A stretch of 22,692 bases of DNA from JACQFK01 sp041482015. GTDB lineage: Bacteria > Planctomycetota > MHYJ01 > JACPRB01. The position numbers and the translations under genes are program-made. The notes below the pieces were generated by a model. It was not told where the DNA came from. It ran no database searches and saw only the letters and a program-made list of their open reading frames with translations. The stretch spans positions 1-22,692 of the forward strand of contig JBGPCZ010000096.1 of NCBI GenBank assembly GCA_041482015.1, in the 5' to 3' direction. This document shows, one piece after another, positions 14,073 through 21,253 of the stretch (position 1 is the stretch's first letter; every line of letters begins with the position of its first letter).

Positions 14073-15002
14073 ATGGGGGTTCGATATTTCCTTCCCTTCG
14101 CCTTCACGGTCCTCCCGGCGTGCGCCCCGGGCCGCCTGGAGCCGCTCCGCCCGGTGGACCCGCCCCCGCCCGCCACCCGCCTCGAGCACGGGGAGGAGAT
14201 CGTGGCGATCTTCAACGGAGAGCCCCTGCCCTGGCGCGTCGTGGCCGGGAAGATGCTCGAGCTCGACCTCAAGACCGCGGTCGACCAGTACATCCGCTGG
14301 CGCGTGATCGAGGACCGGCGCGCCACGCTGGGGATCAGCCACACGCCCGACGAGCTCCGGCGGCGGGCCGACGCCTACGCGAGGCAGGTGCGCAAGCGCG
14401 TCGGAGAGGAGGCGTTCCGGGCGCAAATCGAGCGGGAGGGGACAACCGCCGAGGCCTGGACTTCCCACGTCGCCTCCTCGCGTTTTTTGAACGAAATGCT
14501 CACGCTCGACAAGATTCTCCGGTACAATGCGCTGCTCGAAGACCAGCTGGAAACCGACCGGATGCTGTTCGTCGAGGAAGCGGACGCGGCGAAGTTCGTG
14601 GACGCCGCCCGCGTCAAGGGGTACGACGCCGCGGCCGAGGAGCTGGAAAAGGCCGGGCGGCGCCCGACGCTGGGGCGCATCCCGCGCGAGGTGTTCGCCC
14701 GGAGCGCACCCCCGGCGAACCCGGTGCTCGACGAATGGGTCGTGGAGGCGCTCCTGAAGCTGAAGCCCGGGGAGTTCACGGGGGTGGAGCACAGCCGGTC
14801 GAACTGGCACTACGTGGTGCTCCTCCGGAATCTCCGAAAGGGCCGGAGCGCCCGGTACGATGAGGTCAAGGGAGAGGTGATGGAAGGCATCCTGGCCGAT
14901 CCGCCCGCGGACCCCGACTACCAGCGCTGGATGGACCGCGAGCTGGCCCGGAGCCGCGTGGAGTACGGCGAGCGGAAGGCCGCCGCCGGGAACCCGCGGT
15001 GA
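14073..15002 (+). CDS. SurA/PrsA-like lipoprotein (possible peptidyl-prolyl isomerase)
   Basis: A 309-residue predicted lipoprotein: MGVRYFLPFAFTVLPACAPG gives a signal peptide with a Cys in LPAC. Next, IVAIFNGEPLPWRVVAGKML resembles the opening of SurA-type chaperones, followed by a helical region with RRRADAYARQVRKRVGEEAF. From about residue 200, PTLGRIPREVF ... ALLKLKPGEFTGVEHSRSNW ... YVVLLRNLRKGR follows the order of a parvulin (rotamase) domain, whose usual core is GdLG...F......L.pGeiS.PV....gyHii.l. The middle is short and several parvulin active-site residues are not obvious, so enzymatic activity is uncertain; a chaperone role outside the cytoplasmic membrane is more likely. It is monocistronic by promoter prediction. 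Confidence 0.65.
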   Translation: MGVRYFLPFAFTVLPACAPGRLEPLRPVDPPPPATRLEHGEEIVAIFNGEPLPWRVVAGKMLELDLKTAVDQYIRWRVIEDRRATLGISHTPDELRRRADAYARQVRKRVGEEAFRAQIEREGTTAEAWTSHVASSRFLNEMLTLDKILRYNALLEDQLETDRMLFVEEADAAKFVDAARVKGYDAAAEELEKAGRRPTLGRIPREVFARSAPPANPVLDEWVVEALLKLKPGEFTGVEHSRSNWHYVVLLRNLRKGRSARYDEVKGEVMEGILADPPADPDYQRWMDRELARSRVEYGERKAAAGNPR

Positions 15003-15034
15003 GGGGTTACCCAGAATTTATGTATTTTTTGCAT

Positions 15035-15062
15035 GAACATTTCGTGACCTGGCGCGTCTAAA
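15035..15062 (+). promoter_or_regulatory. Possible ECF-sigma-type promoter of the RsbW-like gene
   Basis: GAACAT (15035-15040), a 16-bp spacer and TCTAAA (15057-15062) fit the GAAC / TCTRA type recognised by RpoE-like ECF sigma factors better than sigma70. An AT-rich block (15014-15044) in an otherwise GC-rich region could act as an UP element. The ATG at 15069 follows after 6 nt, so a leaderless mRNA is predicted. Confidence 0.4.
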
Positions 15063-15068
15063 GAATAG

Positions 15069-15494
15069 ATGACTAAAGCGATCCAGAAGACGATCTCGAA
15101 GCCGTGCCACCCCAAGTTCCTCAACGAGGTGCGCACGCTGCTCAACGAGACCCTGGCCGAGGTGCCCGCCTCCCGGCGGGAGAAGGACCTCATCATCCTC
15201 GCCGTCGACGAGGCGGTGAGCTCCGTGGTCCAGTACGCCCGCTACAAGGGGTTCCAGAACCAGATCACCCTCTCGGTGGACATCGACGACGTCCGGTTCA
15301 AGGCCCGCATCGAGGATTCCCTCAACGTCTTCGAGATGGCCACCGGCCTCAACGACACCCAGCTCGCCGAGCGCGTCGCCCGCGAAAAGGGCTACACGAT
15401 GGGCATCTTCCTCATGCGCCAGATCATGGACGAGATCAGCTACGTCTACCGCAAGGGCTTCCAGAACGAGCTGGAGCTGATCAAATTCCTGTAA
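15069..15494 (+). CDS. RsbW/SpoIIAB-like GHKL ATPase with degenerate ATP site
   Basis: A 141-residue protein with the fold pattern of anti-sigma regulatory serine kinases (HATPase_c_2). The N-box reads DEAVSSVVQYA: the Glu (48) is kept, but the Mg2+-binding Asn is Ser52 and the following His is Tyr56. The G1 region reads IEDSLNVFE: Asp83 is kept, but the Gly after it is Leu85. The later GYTMGIFLMRQIMDEISYVYR matches the GLGLfLi..lMDeV.y end of the family. ATP binding may be weakened or lost, leaving a protein-binding switch. No anti-anti-sigma or sigma gene is adjacent; the two-component operon begins 47 bp downstream. It is the only gene here with an ECF-like promoter. Confidence 0.8.
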   Translation: MTKAIQKTISKPCHPKFLNEVRTLLNETLAEVPASRREKDLIILAVDEAVSSVVQYARYKGFQNQITLSVDIDDVRFKARIEDSLNVFEMATGLNDTQLAERVAREKGYTMGIFLMRQIMDEISYVYRKGFQNELELIKFL

Positions 15495-15503
15495 GGCCCG
15501 TTC

Positions 15504-15530
15504 TCGACATCTCCCCCCCTCCCCTATAAG
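15504..15530 (+). promoter_or_regulatory. Possible promoter of the two-component operon
   Basis: TCGACA (15504-15509) then TATAAG (15525-15530) after 15 bp, or TAAGAT (15527-15532) after 17 bp. The GTG start at 15542 is 11 nt beyond TATAAG. AAGG near the GTG is too close to be a good Shine-Dalgarno. Confidence 0.4.
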
Positions 15531-15541
15531 ATTTCAAGGCC

Positions 15542-16348
15542 GTGCAACTCTCCATCCTGATCCTCGTCGGCCTGGCGATCGGCGTCGCCGCGGGGGCGCT
15601 GGGCGTCCTCCTGGGCGGGAGGAGGAACCGTGCCCGCGCCCGGGAGGAGTCCCGCCTCCGCCGCGAGGAGGAGCAGGCCGCCCTCGTCGGCACGATCGCC
15701 AGCGGCATCGCCCACGAGATCCGGAACCCCCTCTCGACCCTCCGCATGAACCTCCAGCTGCTGCGCGAGGACTGGGCCAACCCCATCACGGAGCGCGAGC
15801 AGATGGGCCGGCGGCGCATCGACGTCCTCATCCGCGAGACCGAGCGGCTCGACAGCGTGGTCTCCGACTTCGTCCGCTTCGCCGCCGGCCACGCGCTCCG
15901 GCTGGAGAAGACGGACCTCAACGGGCTCGCGGGCGAACTCCTCGACTTCCTCGCCCCGCAGGCGGAACGTTCGAAGATCCGCCTCCACCGGGAATTCGCG
16001 CCCGCCCTCCCGCAGGTCGAGATCGATCCGAACCTCATCCGGCAGGCGATCCTCAACCTGCTCGTCAACGCCCAGCAGGTCATGCCCACCGGCGGCGACC
16101 TCACCGTGCGCACCCTGGAGAACGGCCAGTTCGTCAAGCTGGCCGTTGCCGACACCGGCCCCGGCATTCCCACGGAGCACCGGGACCGGATCTTCAACCT
16201 CTACTTCTCCACGAAGCCCGGCGGCACCGGCCTCGGCCTCCCGATGGTCAAGAAGATCGTCGAGGAGCACCGGGGCGCCGTCGAGCTCGAGAGCCAGCCC
16301 GGCCACGGGGCCACCTTCACGATATGCCTGAGAAAGCCCGCATCCTAG
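15542..16348 (+). CDS. Membrane-bound sensor histidine kinase
   Basis: A 268-residue kinase with one N-terminal membrane helix (about 4-25), a short basic coiled segment, then HisKA with phospho-acceptor His58 in GIAHEIRNPLSTL. The ATPase domain has an N-box with Asn172 and Asn176 (ILNLLVNAQQVM), DTGPGI (204-209), YFSTK and GGTGLGLPMV (227-236). There is no periplasmic or PAS sensor domain, so the signal must come through the membrane helix, a partner protein, or the cytoplasm. The type is that of NtrB/AtoS/ZraS kinases paired with NtrC-family regulators. The start is a GTG, forced by an in-frame TAA 15 nt upstream. It overlaps the response regulator gene by 25 bp, so they are co-translated partners. 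Confidence 0.93.
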   Translation: MQLSILILVGLAIGVAAGALGVLLGGRRNRARAREESRLRREEEQAALVGTIASGIAHEIRNPLSTLRMNLQLLREDWANPITEREQMGRRRIDVLIRETERLDSVVSDFVRFAAGHALRLEKTDLNGLAGELLDFLAPQAERSKIRLHREFAPALPQVEIDPNLIRQAILNLLVNAQQVMPTGGDLTVRTLENGQFVKLAVADTGPGIPTEHRDRIFNLYFSTKPGGTGLGLPMVKKIVEEHRGAVELESQPGHGATFTICLRKPAS

Positions 16349-17679
16349 TCCTGGACGACGACCGAGCCCACGCCGAGGCCGCCGCCGAGAGCCTCGAGCG
16401 CGCCGGCTACGAGTGCCGCGCCGCCGCGAGCGGCGCCGAGGGGCTCCGTGCGCTCGAGGAGGAGGGCTACGACGTCGTCCTCACCGACCTCGTCATGCGC
16501 GACCTCTCGGGGATCGACATCGTGCGCAAGGTCAAGGCGCGGACGCCCGAGACCGAGGTCATCGTGATGACCGGGTACCCCTCCTACGAGACCGCGCTCG
16601 AGGCCATGGACGAGGGCGCGTACGACTACCTCAACAAGCCGATCGACCTGAACATCCTCCGCGCCAAGATCCGCAAGGCCCTGGAGAAGCAGAAGCTCGT
16701 CCGCTCGAACGTCGAGCTCAAGGCCCAGCTCGACAAGCGCTACGGCTTCGAGGGTATCATCGGCAGCTCGGAGAGCATGCACACCGTCTTCGACACGCTC
16801 CGCCAGGTGGCGCCGACGAACGCGACCGTCCTCATCCTCGGCGAGAGCGGTACCGGCAAGGAGCTCGTGGCCCGCGCGATCCACGCGAACTCGCCGCGGC
16901 GCGGCAACCACTTCGTCCCGCTCAACTGCGCCGCGCTCTCCGAGACGATCCTCGAAAGCGAGCTCTTCGGCTACGAGAAGGGCGCGTTCACGGGGGCGCT
17001 CCAGACGCGGAAGGGCCGGTTCGAGTACGCCCACGGCGGCACGCTCTTCCTCGACGAGATCGGCGACATGCCGCCTTCCATCCAGATCAAGCTCCTCCGC
17101 GTGATCGAGTACGGCGAGGTCTTCCGCGTCGGCTCGAACGAGAAGATCAAGGTCGACGTCCGCCTCCTTGCCGCGACCAACAAGGACCTGCCCCCGCTCA
17201 TCAAGGAGGGGAGGTTCCGCGAGGACCTCTACTACCGGCTCAAGGTCGTCACGGTCGAGATGCCCCCGCTCCGCGACCGGCTCGAGGACCTGCCGATCCT
17301 CGCCCAGTCGTTCCTGGCGGAGTTCTCCTCCACGCAGGGGAAGAAGATTCCCGAGATCACGCCCGCCGCGATGGAATTCCTCTACGATTACAGCTGGCCC
17401 GGCAACGTCCGCGAGCTTCGCAATTGCATCGAGAGCATGGTCGTCCTCGACAAGGACGGGAAGATCGACGTCGAGGATGTGCCGCGGTACGTGAAGCAGC
17501 CCGCGGAGGCCGGGTCGGTCTCGGGCGTCGCCGGCGTCAACCTGGAGGAAGGCGAGAAGGAGCGCATCCGGAAGGCGCTCGCGATGTGCGACGGCAACCG
17601 CGAGAAAGCCGCGAAGATGCTGGGCATCGGGGAAAGAACGCTCTACCGGAAGATCAAAAGGTTCGGGTTCACCTCATGA
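16324..17679 (+). CDS. NtrC-family sigma54-dependent response regulator
   Basis: A 451-residue regulator with three domains. The receiver (about 5-120) has acidic Asp11-Asp13, phosphorylated Asp55 and Lys105. The AAA+ domain has Walker A GESGTGKE (173-180), the sigma54-contact loop GAFTGA (220-225, canonical) and Walker B LFLDEI (241-246). The C-terminal Fis-type helix-turn-helix is at about 410-450 (GNREKAAKMLGIGERTLYRKI). It should open sigma54-RNA polymerase promoters when phosphorylated by the overlapping kinase. It is followed by the phosphoesterase-like gene with an ATGA overlap (17676-17679). I find no full -24/-12 sigma54 site upstream of this operon; the best candidate in the window is the partial one near 5383. 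Targets are unknown. Confidence 0.96.
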   Translation: MPEKARILVLDDDRAHAEAAAESLERAGYECRAAASGAEGLRALEEEGYDVVLTDLVMRDLSGIDIVRKVKARTPETEVIVMTGYPSYETALEAMDEGAYDYLNKPIDLNILRAKIRKALEKQKLVRSNVELKAQLDKRYGFEGIIGSSESMHTVFDTLRQVAPTNATVLILGESGTGKELVARAIHANSPRRGNHFVPLNCAALSETILESELFGYEKGAFTGALQTRKGRFEYAHGGTLFLDEIGDMPPSIQIKLLRVIEYGEVFRVGSNEKIKVDVRLLAATNKDLPPLIKEGRFREDLYYRLKVVTVEMPPLRDRLEDLPILAQSFLAEFSSTQGKKIPEITPAAMEFLYDYSWPGNVRELRNCIESMVVLDKDGKIDVEDVPRYVKQPAEAGSVSGVAGVNLEEGEKERIRKALAMCDGNREKAAKMLGIGERTLYRKIKRFGFTS

Positions 17680-18353
17680 CGCGATTCACGATCAGCCACC
17701 ACTCCGGCGCGAAGGAGGGCGACCACTTCGACCTCCTCCTCGAGCACGGCGAGACCCTGAAGACGTGGCGCCTGGAGAACACCGCGTTCCAGTTCCCCCA
17801 GTCCGCGAAGCAGATGAAGGACCACAAGAAACTCTACCTCGACTACGAGGGCGAGATCTCGGGCGGCCGCGGGACCGTCAAGATCTGGGACACGGGGACC
17901 TACACGATCGACCGCTGGGACGAGAAGCACATCCGGATCGCGCTGACCGGCCGGCAGACCCGGACCCGGCTGCGCCTGGATCGGGCCGAGGGGGGCGGCG
18001 AGGGCAAGGACCCGGCGTGGACCGTGCTCGACGCCGCGAACGTCATCCGCAAGAACGCCTCCGCGTTTCTCCGCGACCTGGCGCTCGACGACGGCCCCAC
18101 CCCCGAGCTGTCCGAGATCCGCGGCGCATTGGTGCTCGAGGAACGGAAGATCCTCGCGATCGTGGACCAGTACACGCACGGCGGGGCGGTCGATTGGACC
18201 CATGTGGAGACCGACCCGGAGCTCCGGAAGAAGATCGATAGCGCAAGGGCCCGCTGGCAGCACCCGTGGCTCACCGCCGCGAAGGCCTACGCGGACAAGA
18301 TCGAGGCATTGACCGCCCTCATCCGCGAGTACAAGCCGAGCCCCTCAGCGTAG
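17676..18353 (+). CDS. LigD-type 3'-phosphoesterase-like protein with extra C-terminal region
   Basis: A 225-residue protein whose first about 80-115 residues match the 3'-phosphoesterase domain of the end-joining ligase LigD. The metal-site pattern is visible: ISHH (His8/His9), GDHFDLLLE (His17, Asp19) and DHKKLYLDYEG (His50, Tyr54), then SGGRGTVKIWDTGTY. The Arg two residues after the Asp in characterised enzymes is Leu21 here, and the Glu before the DH pair is Lys48. Such domains trim 3'-phosphates or ribonucleotides at DNA ends. No polymerase or ligase domain follows; the C-terminal half (about 115-225, helical, with WTHVETDPELRKK) is not familiar to me. The start overlaps the regulator stop as ATGA, so it is the third gene of the two-component operon. 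Its end overlaps the convergent phosphodiesterase gene by 9 bp. Confidence 0.82.
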   Translation: MTRFTISHHSGAKEGDHFDLLLEHGETLKTWRLENTAFQFPQSAKQMKDHKKLYLDYEGEISGGRGTVKIWDTGTYTIDRWDEKHIRIALTGRQTRTRLRLDRAEGGGEGKDPAWTVLDAANVIRKNASAFLRDLALDDGPTPELSEIRGALVLEERKILAIVDQYTHGGAVDWTHVETDPELRKKIDSARARWQHPWLTAAKAYADKIEALTALIREYKPSPSA

Positions 18354-19667
18354 GATCGCGCCGAGCACGACGCCTTCCGCGTCCTTCATATCAAGGCCGA
18401 GGAGCTTCGCGATCGTGGGGGCGACGTCGATCAGGCGGGCCTTCTCGACGGCCACCCCGGGCTTGATCCCCGCGCCCCAGGCGATCAGCCCCGTCTGCAG
18501 CTCGGGGCGCGACGGGAGCTGCCCGTGGTTCCCTTTGACCGTCGGCAGGCCGTGCACGAGCGCGGGCGCGAGCGCCCCCGAAAAGGCCCATCCCTTCTCC
18601 GGCTCCAGCGCGAACGACGCATCCGGGTTGTAGCCGAGCCCATCGAGCTCCGCACGCTCGATCACGCGATAGATCGCGGTGCCCTCGTGGGTCCCCGCCT
18701 TCCGGAAGAGCTCCGCCACCTTTCCGGCGTCCGCCTTGTCCTTCACGTAGACCGCGGCCGAGCCCCCGCTCGAACGGGCGAGCGCCCGCCACGACTTCAC
18801 CTTATCCCCCTCGGCATCGACGTACCCCGCGTCCCGGAGCAGCGCGTTCGGGTTGATGTTCCTCGAGACGTCCGTGAACCCGTGATCGCCCACCACGACC
18901 AGGAGCGTCTTCTCCTTGAGACCCGAGTCCTCGATCGCCTTCCGGATCCGCGCGAGGTTCTCGTCCTGCCGGCGCACCGCCTCTCTGACTTCGTCGGCGT
19001 CCCGGCCGTGCTTGTGCTGCGCCTCGTCGACGTTGATCAAATGGACGAGCTGCAGGTTCGGCTTGTACCTCCGGAAGATGTATCCCGCCGCGCGCGAGAC
19101 GAACGTGTCGATCGCCGCCTTGTCCTCGGCGATCTTCTCCTTCGGGATCCCGAGCGCGAGCGTGAGCTCGACGAGCAGCCCCGGCGTGGCGGCCGCCTGC
19201 AGGCGCTGGACCGTCTCCGTCTTGTCGGGATCCCAGATCTCCCCCAGCACCCAGTCCGCCTCCGCGCCGACGGAGACCGGCCAGTAGGTGATCGCGACCT
19301 TCAGCCCCTTCTCGCGGGCCGCCTGCCATAGGGTGCGCGCCTTCAGGTCCTTCGCGTACCACTGCCAGTCGCGCGTCGAGCCGTGCTCCGTCCACGTGGT
19401 GTTCCCGGTGATCCCGTGCTTCCACGGCCGGACGCCGGTGACGATCGACGCGTGCGCCGCATAGGTGACGCTCGGGTAGACGCTCTCCACCGCCTTCGCG
19501 TGGGCGCCGTCCCGCGCGAGCTCCTTCAGGGTCGGCGCCTCGTAATCTCCAAGATAGAACTCGGGACGGAGGCCGTCGATCGAGACGAGGACGACGTGCT
19601 CGATCCTGGCCTCCTGGGATGCCCCGCAGAGGAGGACGACCGTCAGGAGCAGGCCAGCGTGGCGCAT
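18345..19667 (-). CDS. Type I phosphodiesterase / nucleotide pyrophosphatase family protein
   Basis: A 440-residue secreted or periplasmic enzyme of the alkaline-phosphatase superfamily. After a signal peptide (about residues 1-20, ending near CGASQEA) come the metal and nucleophile residues: Asp31 in VSIDGLRP, nucleophile Thr68 in YPSVTYAAHASIVTG, Asp214 and His218 in NVDEAQHKHG, Asp261-His262 in VGDHGF and His381 in KGNHGQLP. A Thr nucleophile and the HGITGN phrase fit NPP-type phosphodiesterases rather than sulfatases (no C/S-x-P-x-R). They hydrolyse nucleotides, phosphodiesters or phospholipid head groups. The start at 19667 is chosen for the signal peptide and GAGGAG just upstream; an ATG at 19691 is possible. 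It overlaps miaA by 25 bp, so it is read from the miaA promoter. Confidence 0.9.
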   Translation of the reverse strand: MRHAGLLLTVVLLCGASQEARIEHVVLVSIDGLRPEFYLGDYEAPTLKELARDGAHAKAVESVYPSVTYAAHASIVTGVRPWKHGITGNTTWTEHGSTRDWQWYAKDLKARTLWQAAREKGLKVAITYWPVSVGAEADWVLGEIWDPDKTETVQRLQAAATPGLLVELTLALGIPKEKIAEDKAAIDTFVSRAAGYIFRRYKPNLQLVHLINVDEAQHKHGRDADEVREAVRRQDENLARIRKAIEDSGLKEKTLLVVVGDHGFTDVSRNINPNALLRDAGYVDAEGDKVKSWRALARSSGGSAAVYVKDKADAGKVAELFRKAGTHEGTAIYRVIERAELDGLGYNPDASFALEPEKGWAFSGALAPALVHGLPTVKGNHGQLPSRPELQTGLIAWGAGIKPGVAVEKARLIDVAPTIAKLLGLDMKDAEGVVLGAILR

Positions 19668-20485
19668 ATCTCCTCTACGCTCGAGACCCATCGGGCCTCG
19701 GGAAACCGCTTGAACCACATCCGCTGGTGACGCGCGAGCGTGTTCGTATTCCGGTTGACCAGGCGCTCCATCTCGGCCGCGTCGACGTCGCCCCCCAGGA
19801 ATGCGATCACCTCGCGGTATCCGACCGCGAGCCTCCCCTCCTTCCCCCACGGACGCTGGAGGAGCCGCTTCACCTCGTCGACGAGACCCGCGGCGAACAT
19901 CCGCTTCGTGCGCGCGGCGATCCGCTCCTTGAGGTCCTCCCGGTGGAGCACGAAGACGTCCGCCTCGAGCGAGGGCTTCGCGTCGAAATGGATGTGCTTC
20001 GAGCTGATCGGCTCGCCGGTCTTCCGGAAGACCTCGACCGCGCGGACGAGACGCTTGAGGTCGTTGGGATGGATCTTCACGGCGGCGGGCGGATCGACTT
20101 TCTGCAGCTCGGCGTGGAGCGCCGGCGCGCCCAACGCGACGAGTTCCTCGCGGAGCGCAGGGTCGGCCTCGGGGCCCTCGAACATGCCGTAGACAAGCGC
20201 CTTGTAGTAGAGCGCGGTCCCGCCCACGAAGAGCGGCCGCTCGCATTCCGCCATCGCCGCGCGGGCGTCGCGCACGAAGCGGCCCGCGTTGTAGCTCTCC
20301 GACGGGTCGCAGAGGTCCACGAGCCGGTACGGCCGCTTCGGCTTTGCGGTCCCGATATCCATCCCTCGATAGACCTTCATCGAATCGATGGAGATCAGCG
20401 TCGCGCCGAGCCGGTCGGCGATACGTTCGGCCACCTCGTGCTTGCCCGACGAGGTCTGGCCCAGGATGATGACGGGGCGCACCAT
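19643..20485 (-). CDS. miaA: tRNA dimethylallyltransferase
   Basis: A 280-residue enzyme that adds the dimethylallyl group to A37 of tRNAs reading codons starting with U. The P-loop GQTSSGK (9-15), catalytic Asp in the SIDSMKVYRGMDIGTAKP block, GGTALYYKALVYGMF, LAVGYREVIAFLGG and LARHQRMWFKRF follow the MiaA order. Small departures from the usual form are DSMK for DSMQ and RHQ for RQ-type at the end. The start is set at 20485 (MVRPVIILGQTSSGK); longer in-frame versions would run into the divergent gene and have no family support. TATAAT lies 9 nt before this ATG. The signal peptide start of the phosphodiesterase gene lies inside its 3' end (25-bp overlap). Confidence 0.95.
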   Translation of the reverse strand: MVRPVIILGQTSSGKHEVAERIADRLGATLISIDSMKVYRGMDIGTAKPKRPYRLVDLCDPSESYNAGRFVRDARAAMAECERPLFVGGTALYYKALVYGMFEGPEADPALREELVALGAPALHAELQKVDPPAAVKIHPNDLKRLVRAVEVFRKTGEPISSKHIHFDAKPSLEADVFVLHREDLKERIAARTKRMFAAGLVDEVKRLLQRPWGKEGRLAVGYREVIAFLGGDVDAAEMERLVNRNTNTLARHQRMWFKRFPEARWVSSVEEICATLACS

Positions 20486-20494
20486 GGAAGGTCG

Positions 20495-20500
20495 ATTATA
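20495..20500 (-). promoter_or_regulatory. -10 box TATAAT of miaA
   Basis: Perfect TATAAT on the minus strand, 9 nt before the miaA ATG, predicting a leader of about 3 nt. No clear -35 box. Confidence 0.5.
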
Positions 20501-20515
20501 GCGGCGCCCGCGGGA

Positions 20516-20521
20516 TATACT
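20516..20521 (+). promoter_or_regulatory. -10 box TATACT of the zinc-ribbon gene
   Basis: TATACT ends 9 nt before the ATG at 20531, the same geometry as miaA on the other strand. A weak TCGATT (20492-20497) lies 18 bp upstream and overlaps the miaA -10, so the two promoters interleave. Confidence 0.45.
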
Positions 20522-20530
20522 GTCCCCCGC

Positions 20531-21244
20531 ATGGAGATCCGCTGCACGACCTGCCAGGCCGCGATCCCGGTCGACGACGTCAACCTCGAGGCCTCGCTCG
20601 CCAAGTGCCGGACCTGCAACTCCGTCTTCGACTTTTCCGGGCAGGTCGAGCGCGGGGAACCTCCGTCCGCGAAGGCCCGGCGGGATCGCGGCGAAATCCC
20701 CATGCCCAAGACCCTGGTCGTGGAGGACCGGGGCGCCCACCTGTCGATCCGTCGGAAGTGGGCCCGGGGCCCCGGCTGCTTCTTCCTCTTCTTCTCGGTC
20801 TTCTGGAACACCGTCGTCTCGATCTTCCTCGGCGTCGCATTCTTCAGCAAGGGCCCCGCCTTCCCCTTCCTCTTCCTCATCCCCTTCGTACTGATCGGGC
20901 TGGCGACGCTCTACGCGGCGGTCGCGCTCCTCGGCAACCACACGACGATCCGGGTGGAAGGCCGGCGGCTCACCGTCACCTCGGGGCCGATCCCATGGCC
21001 GGGAGACCGGAACGTCGATGCGGGCGCTCTCGACCAGCTGTTCTGCGTGGAGTACGTCGCTTACATCCAGAACCGGGTGCCGCAGTACCGCTTCGCGGTG
21101 GAGGCGCTGCTGAAGGATGGAACGAAGCTGAGGCTGATCAAAGGGATGGAGCTGGCCGACCAGGCACTCTACCTCGAGGGGCTGCTCGAGAAGCGCCTGG
21201 CGATCACGGACCGCCCCGTCCGCGGGGAGATCGACGGAGCGTAG
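20531..21244 (+). CDS. Zinc-ribbon membrane protein of unknown function
   Basis: A 237-residue protein. The N-terminus holds a four-cysteine zinc ribbon, Cys5-x2-Cys8 and Cys26-x2-Cys29 (CTTC, CRTC), followed by a charged linker. Two adjacent hydrophobic helices lie at about 82-105 and 112-133, and a beta-rich C-terminal domain (RVEGRRLTVTSGPIPWPGDR ... FAVEALLKDGTKLRLIKGM) resembles a membrane-associated PH-like or bPH domain in rhythm. Both soluble ends probably face the cytoplasm. It is transcribed away from miaA and ends 9 bp before the stop of the convergent beta-sandwich gene. I do not recognise the family with certainty. Confidence 0.75.
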   Translation: MEIRCTTCQAAIPVDDVNLEASLAKCRTCNSVFDFSGQVERGEPPSAKARRDRGEIPMPKTLVVEDRGAHLSIRRKWARGPGCFFLFFSVFWNTVVSIFLGVAFFSKGPAFPFLFLIPFVLIGLATLYAAVALLGNHTTIRVEGRRLTVTSGPIPWPGDRNVDAGALDQLFCVEYVAYIQNRVPQYRFAVEALLKDGTKLRLIKGMELADQALYLEGLLEKRLAITDRPVRGEIDGA

Positions 21245-21253
21245 CCCTCTTCG

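Noticed and set aside
16413..18353. Single 646-codon plus-strand frame running through the regulator and phosphoesterase genes
   Set aside because: Only the part from 17676 is real; upstream it is the +2 shadow of the NtrC-type regulator, which has all its motifs in the other frame.
19668..20246. Upstream extension of the phosphodiesterase frame
   Set aside because: It lies over miaA in another frame and lacks domain features; the signal peptide at 19667 marks the true start.
20486..20941. Upstream extension of miaA to a longer start
   Set aside because: The MiaA family begins a few residues before the P-loop, and the extension overlaps the divergent zinc-ribbon gene.
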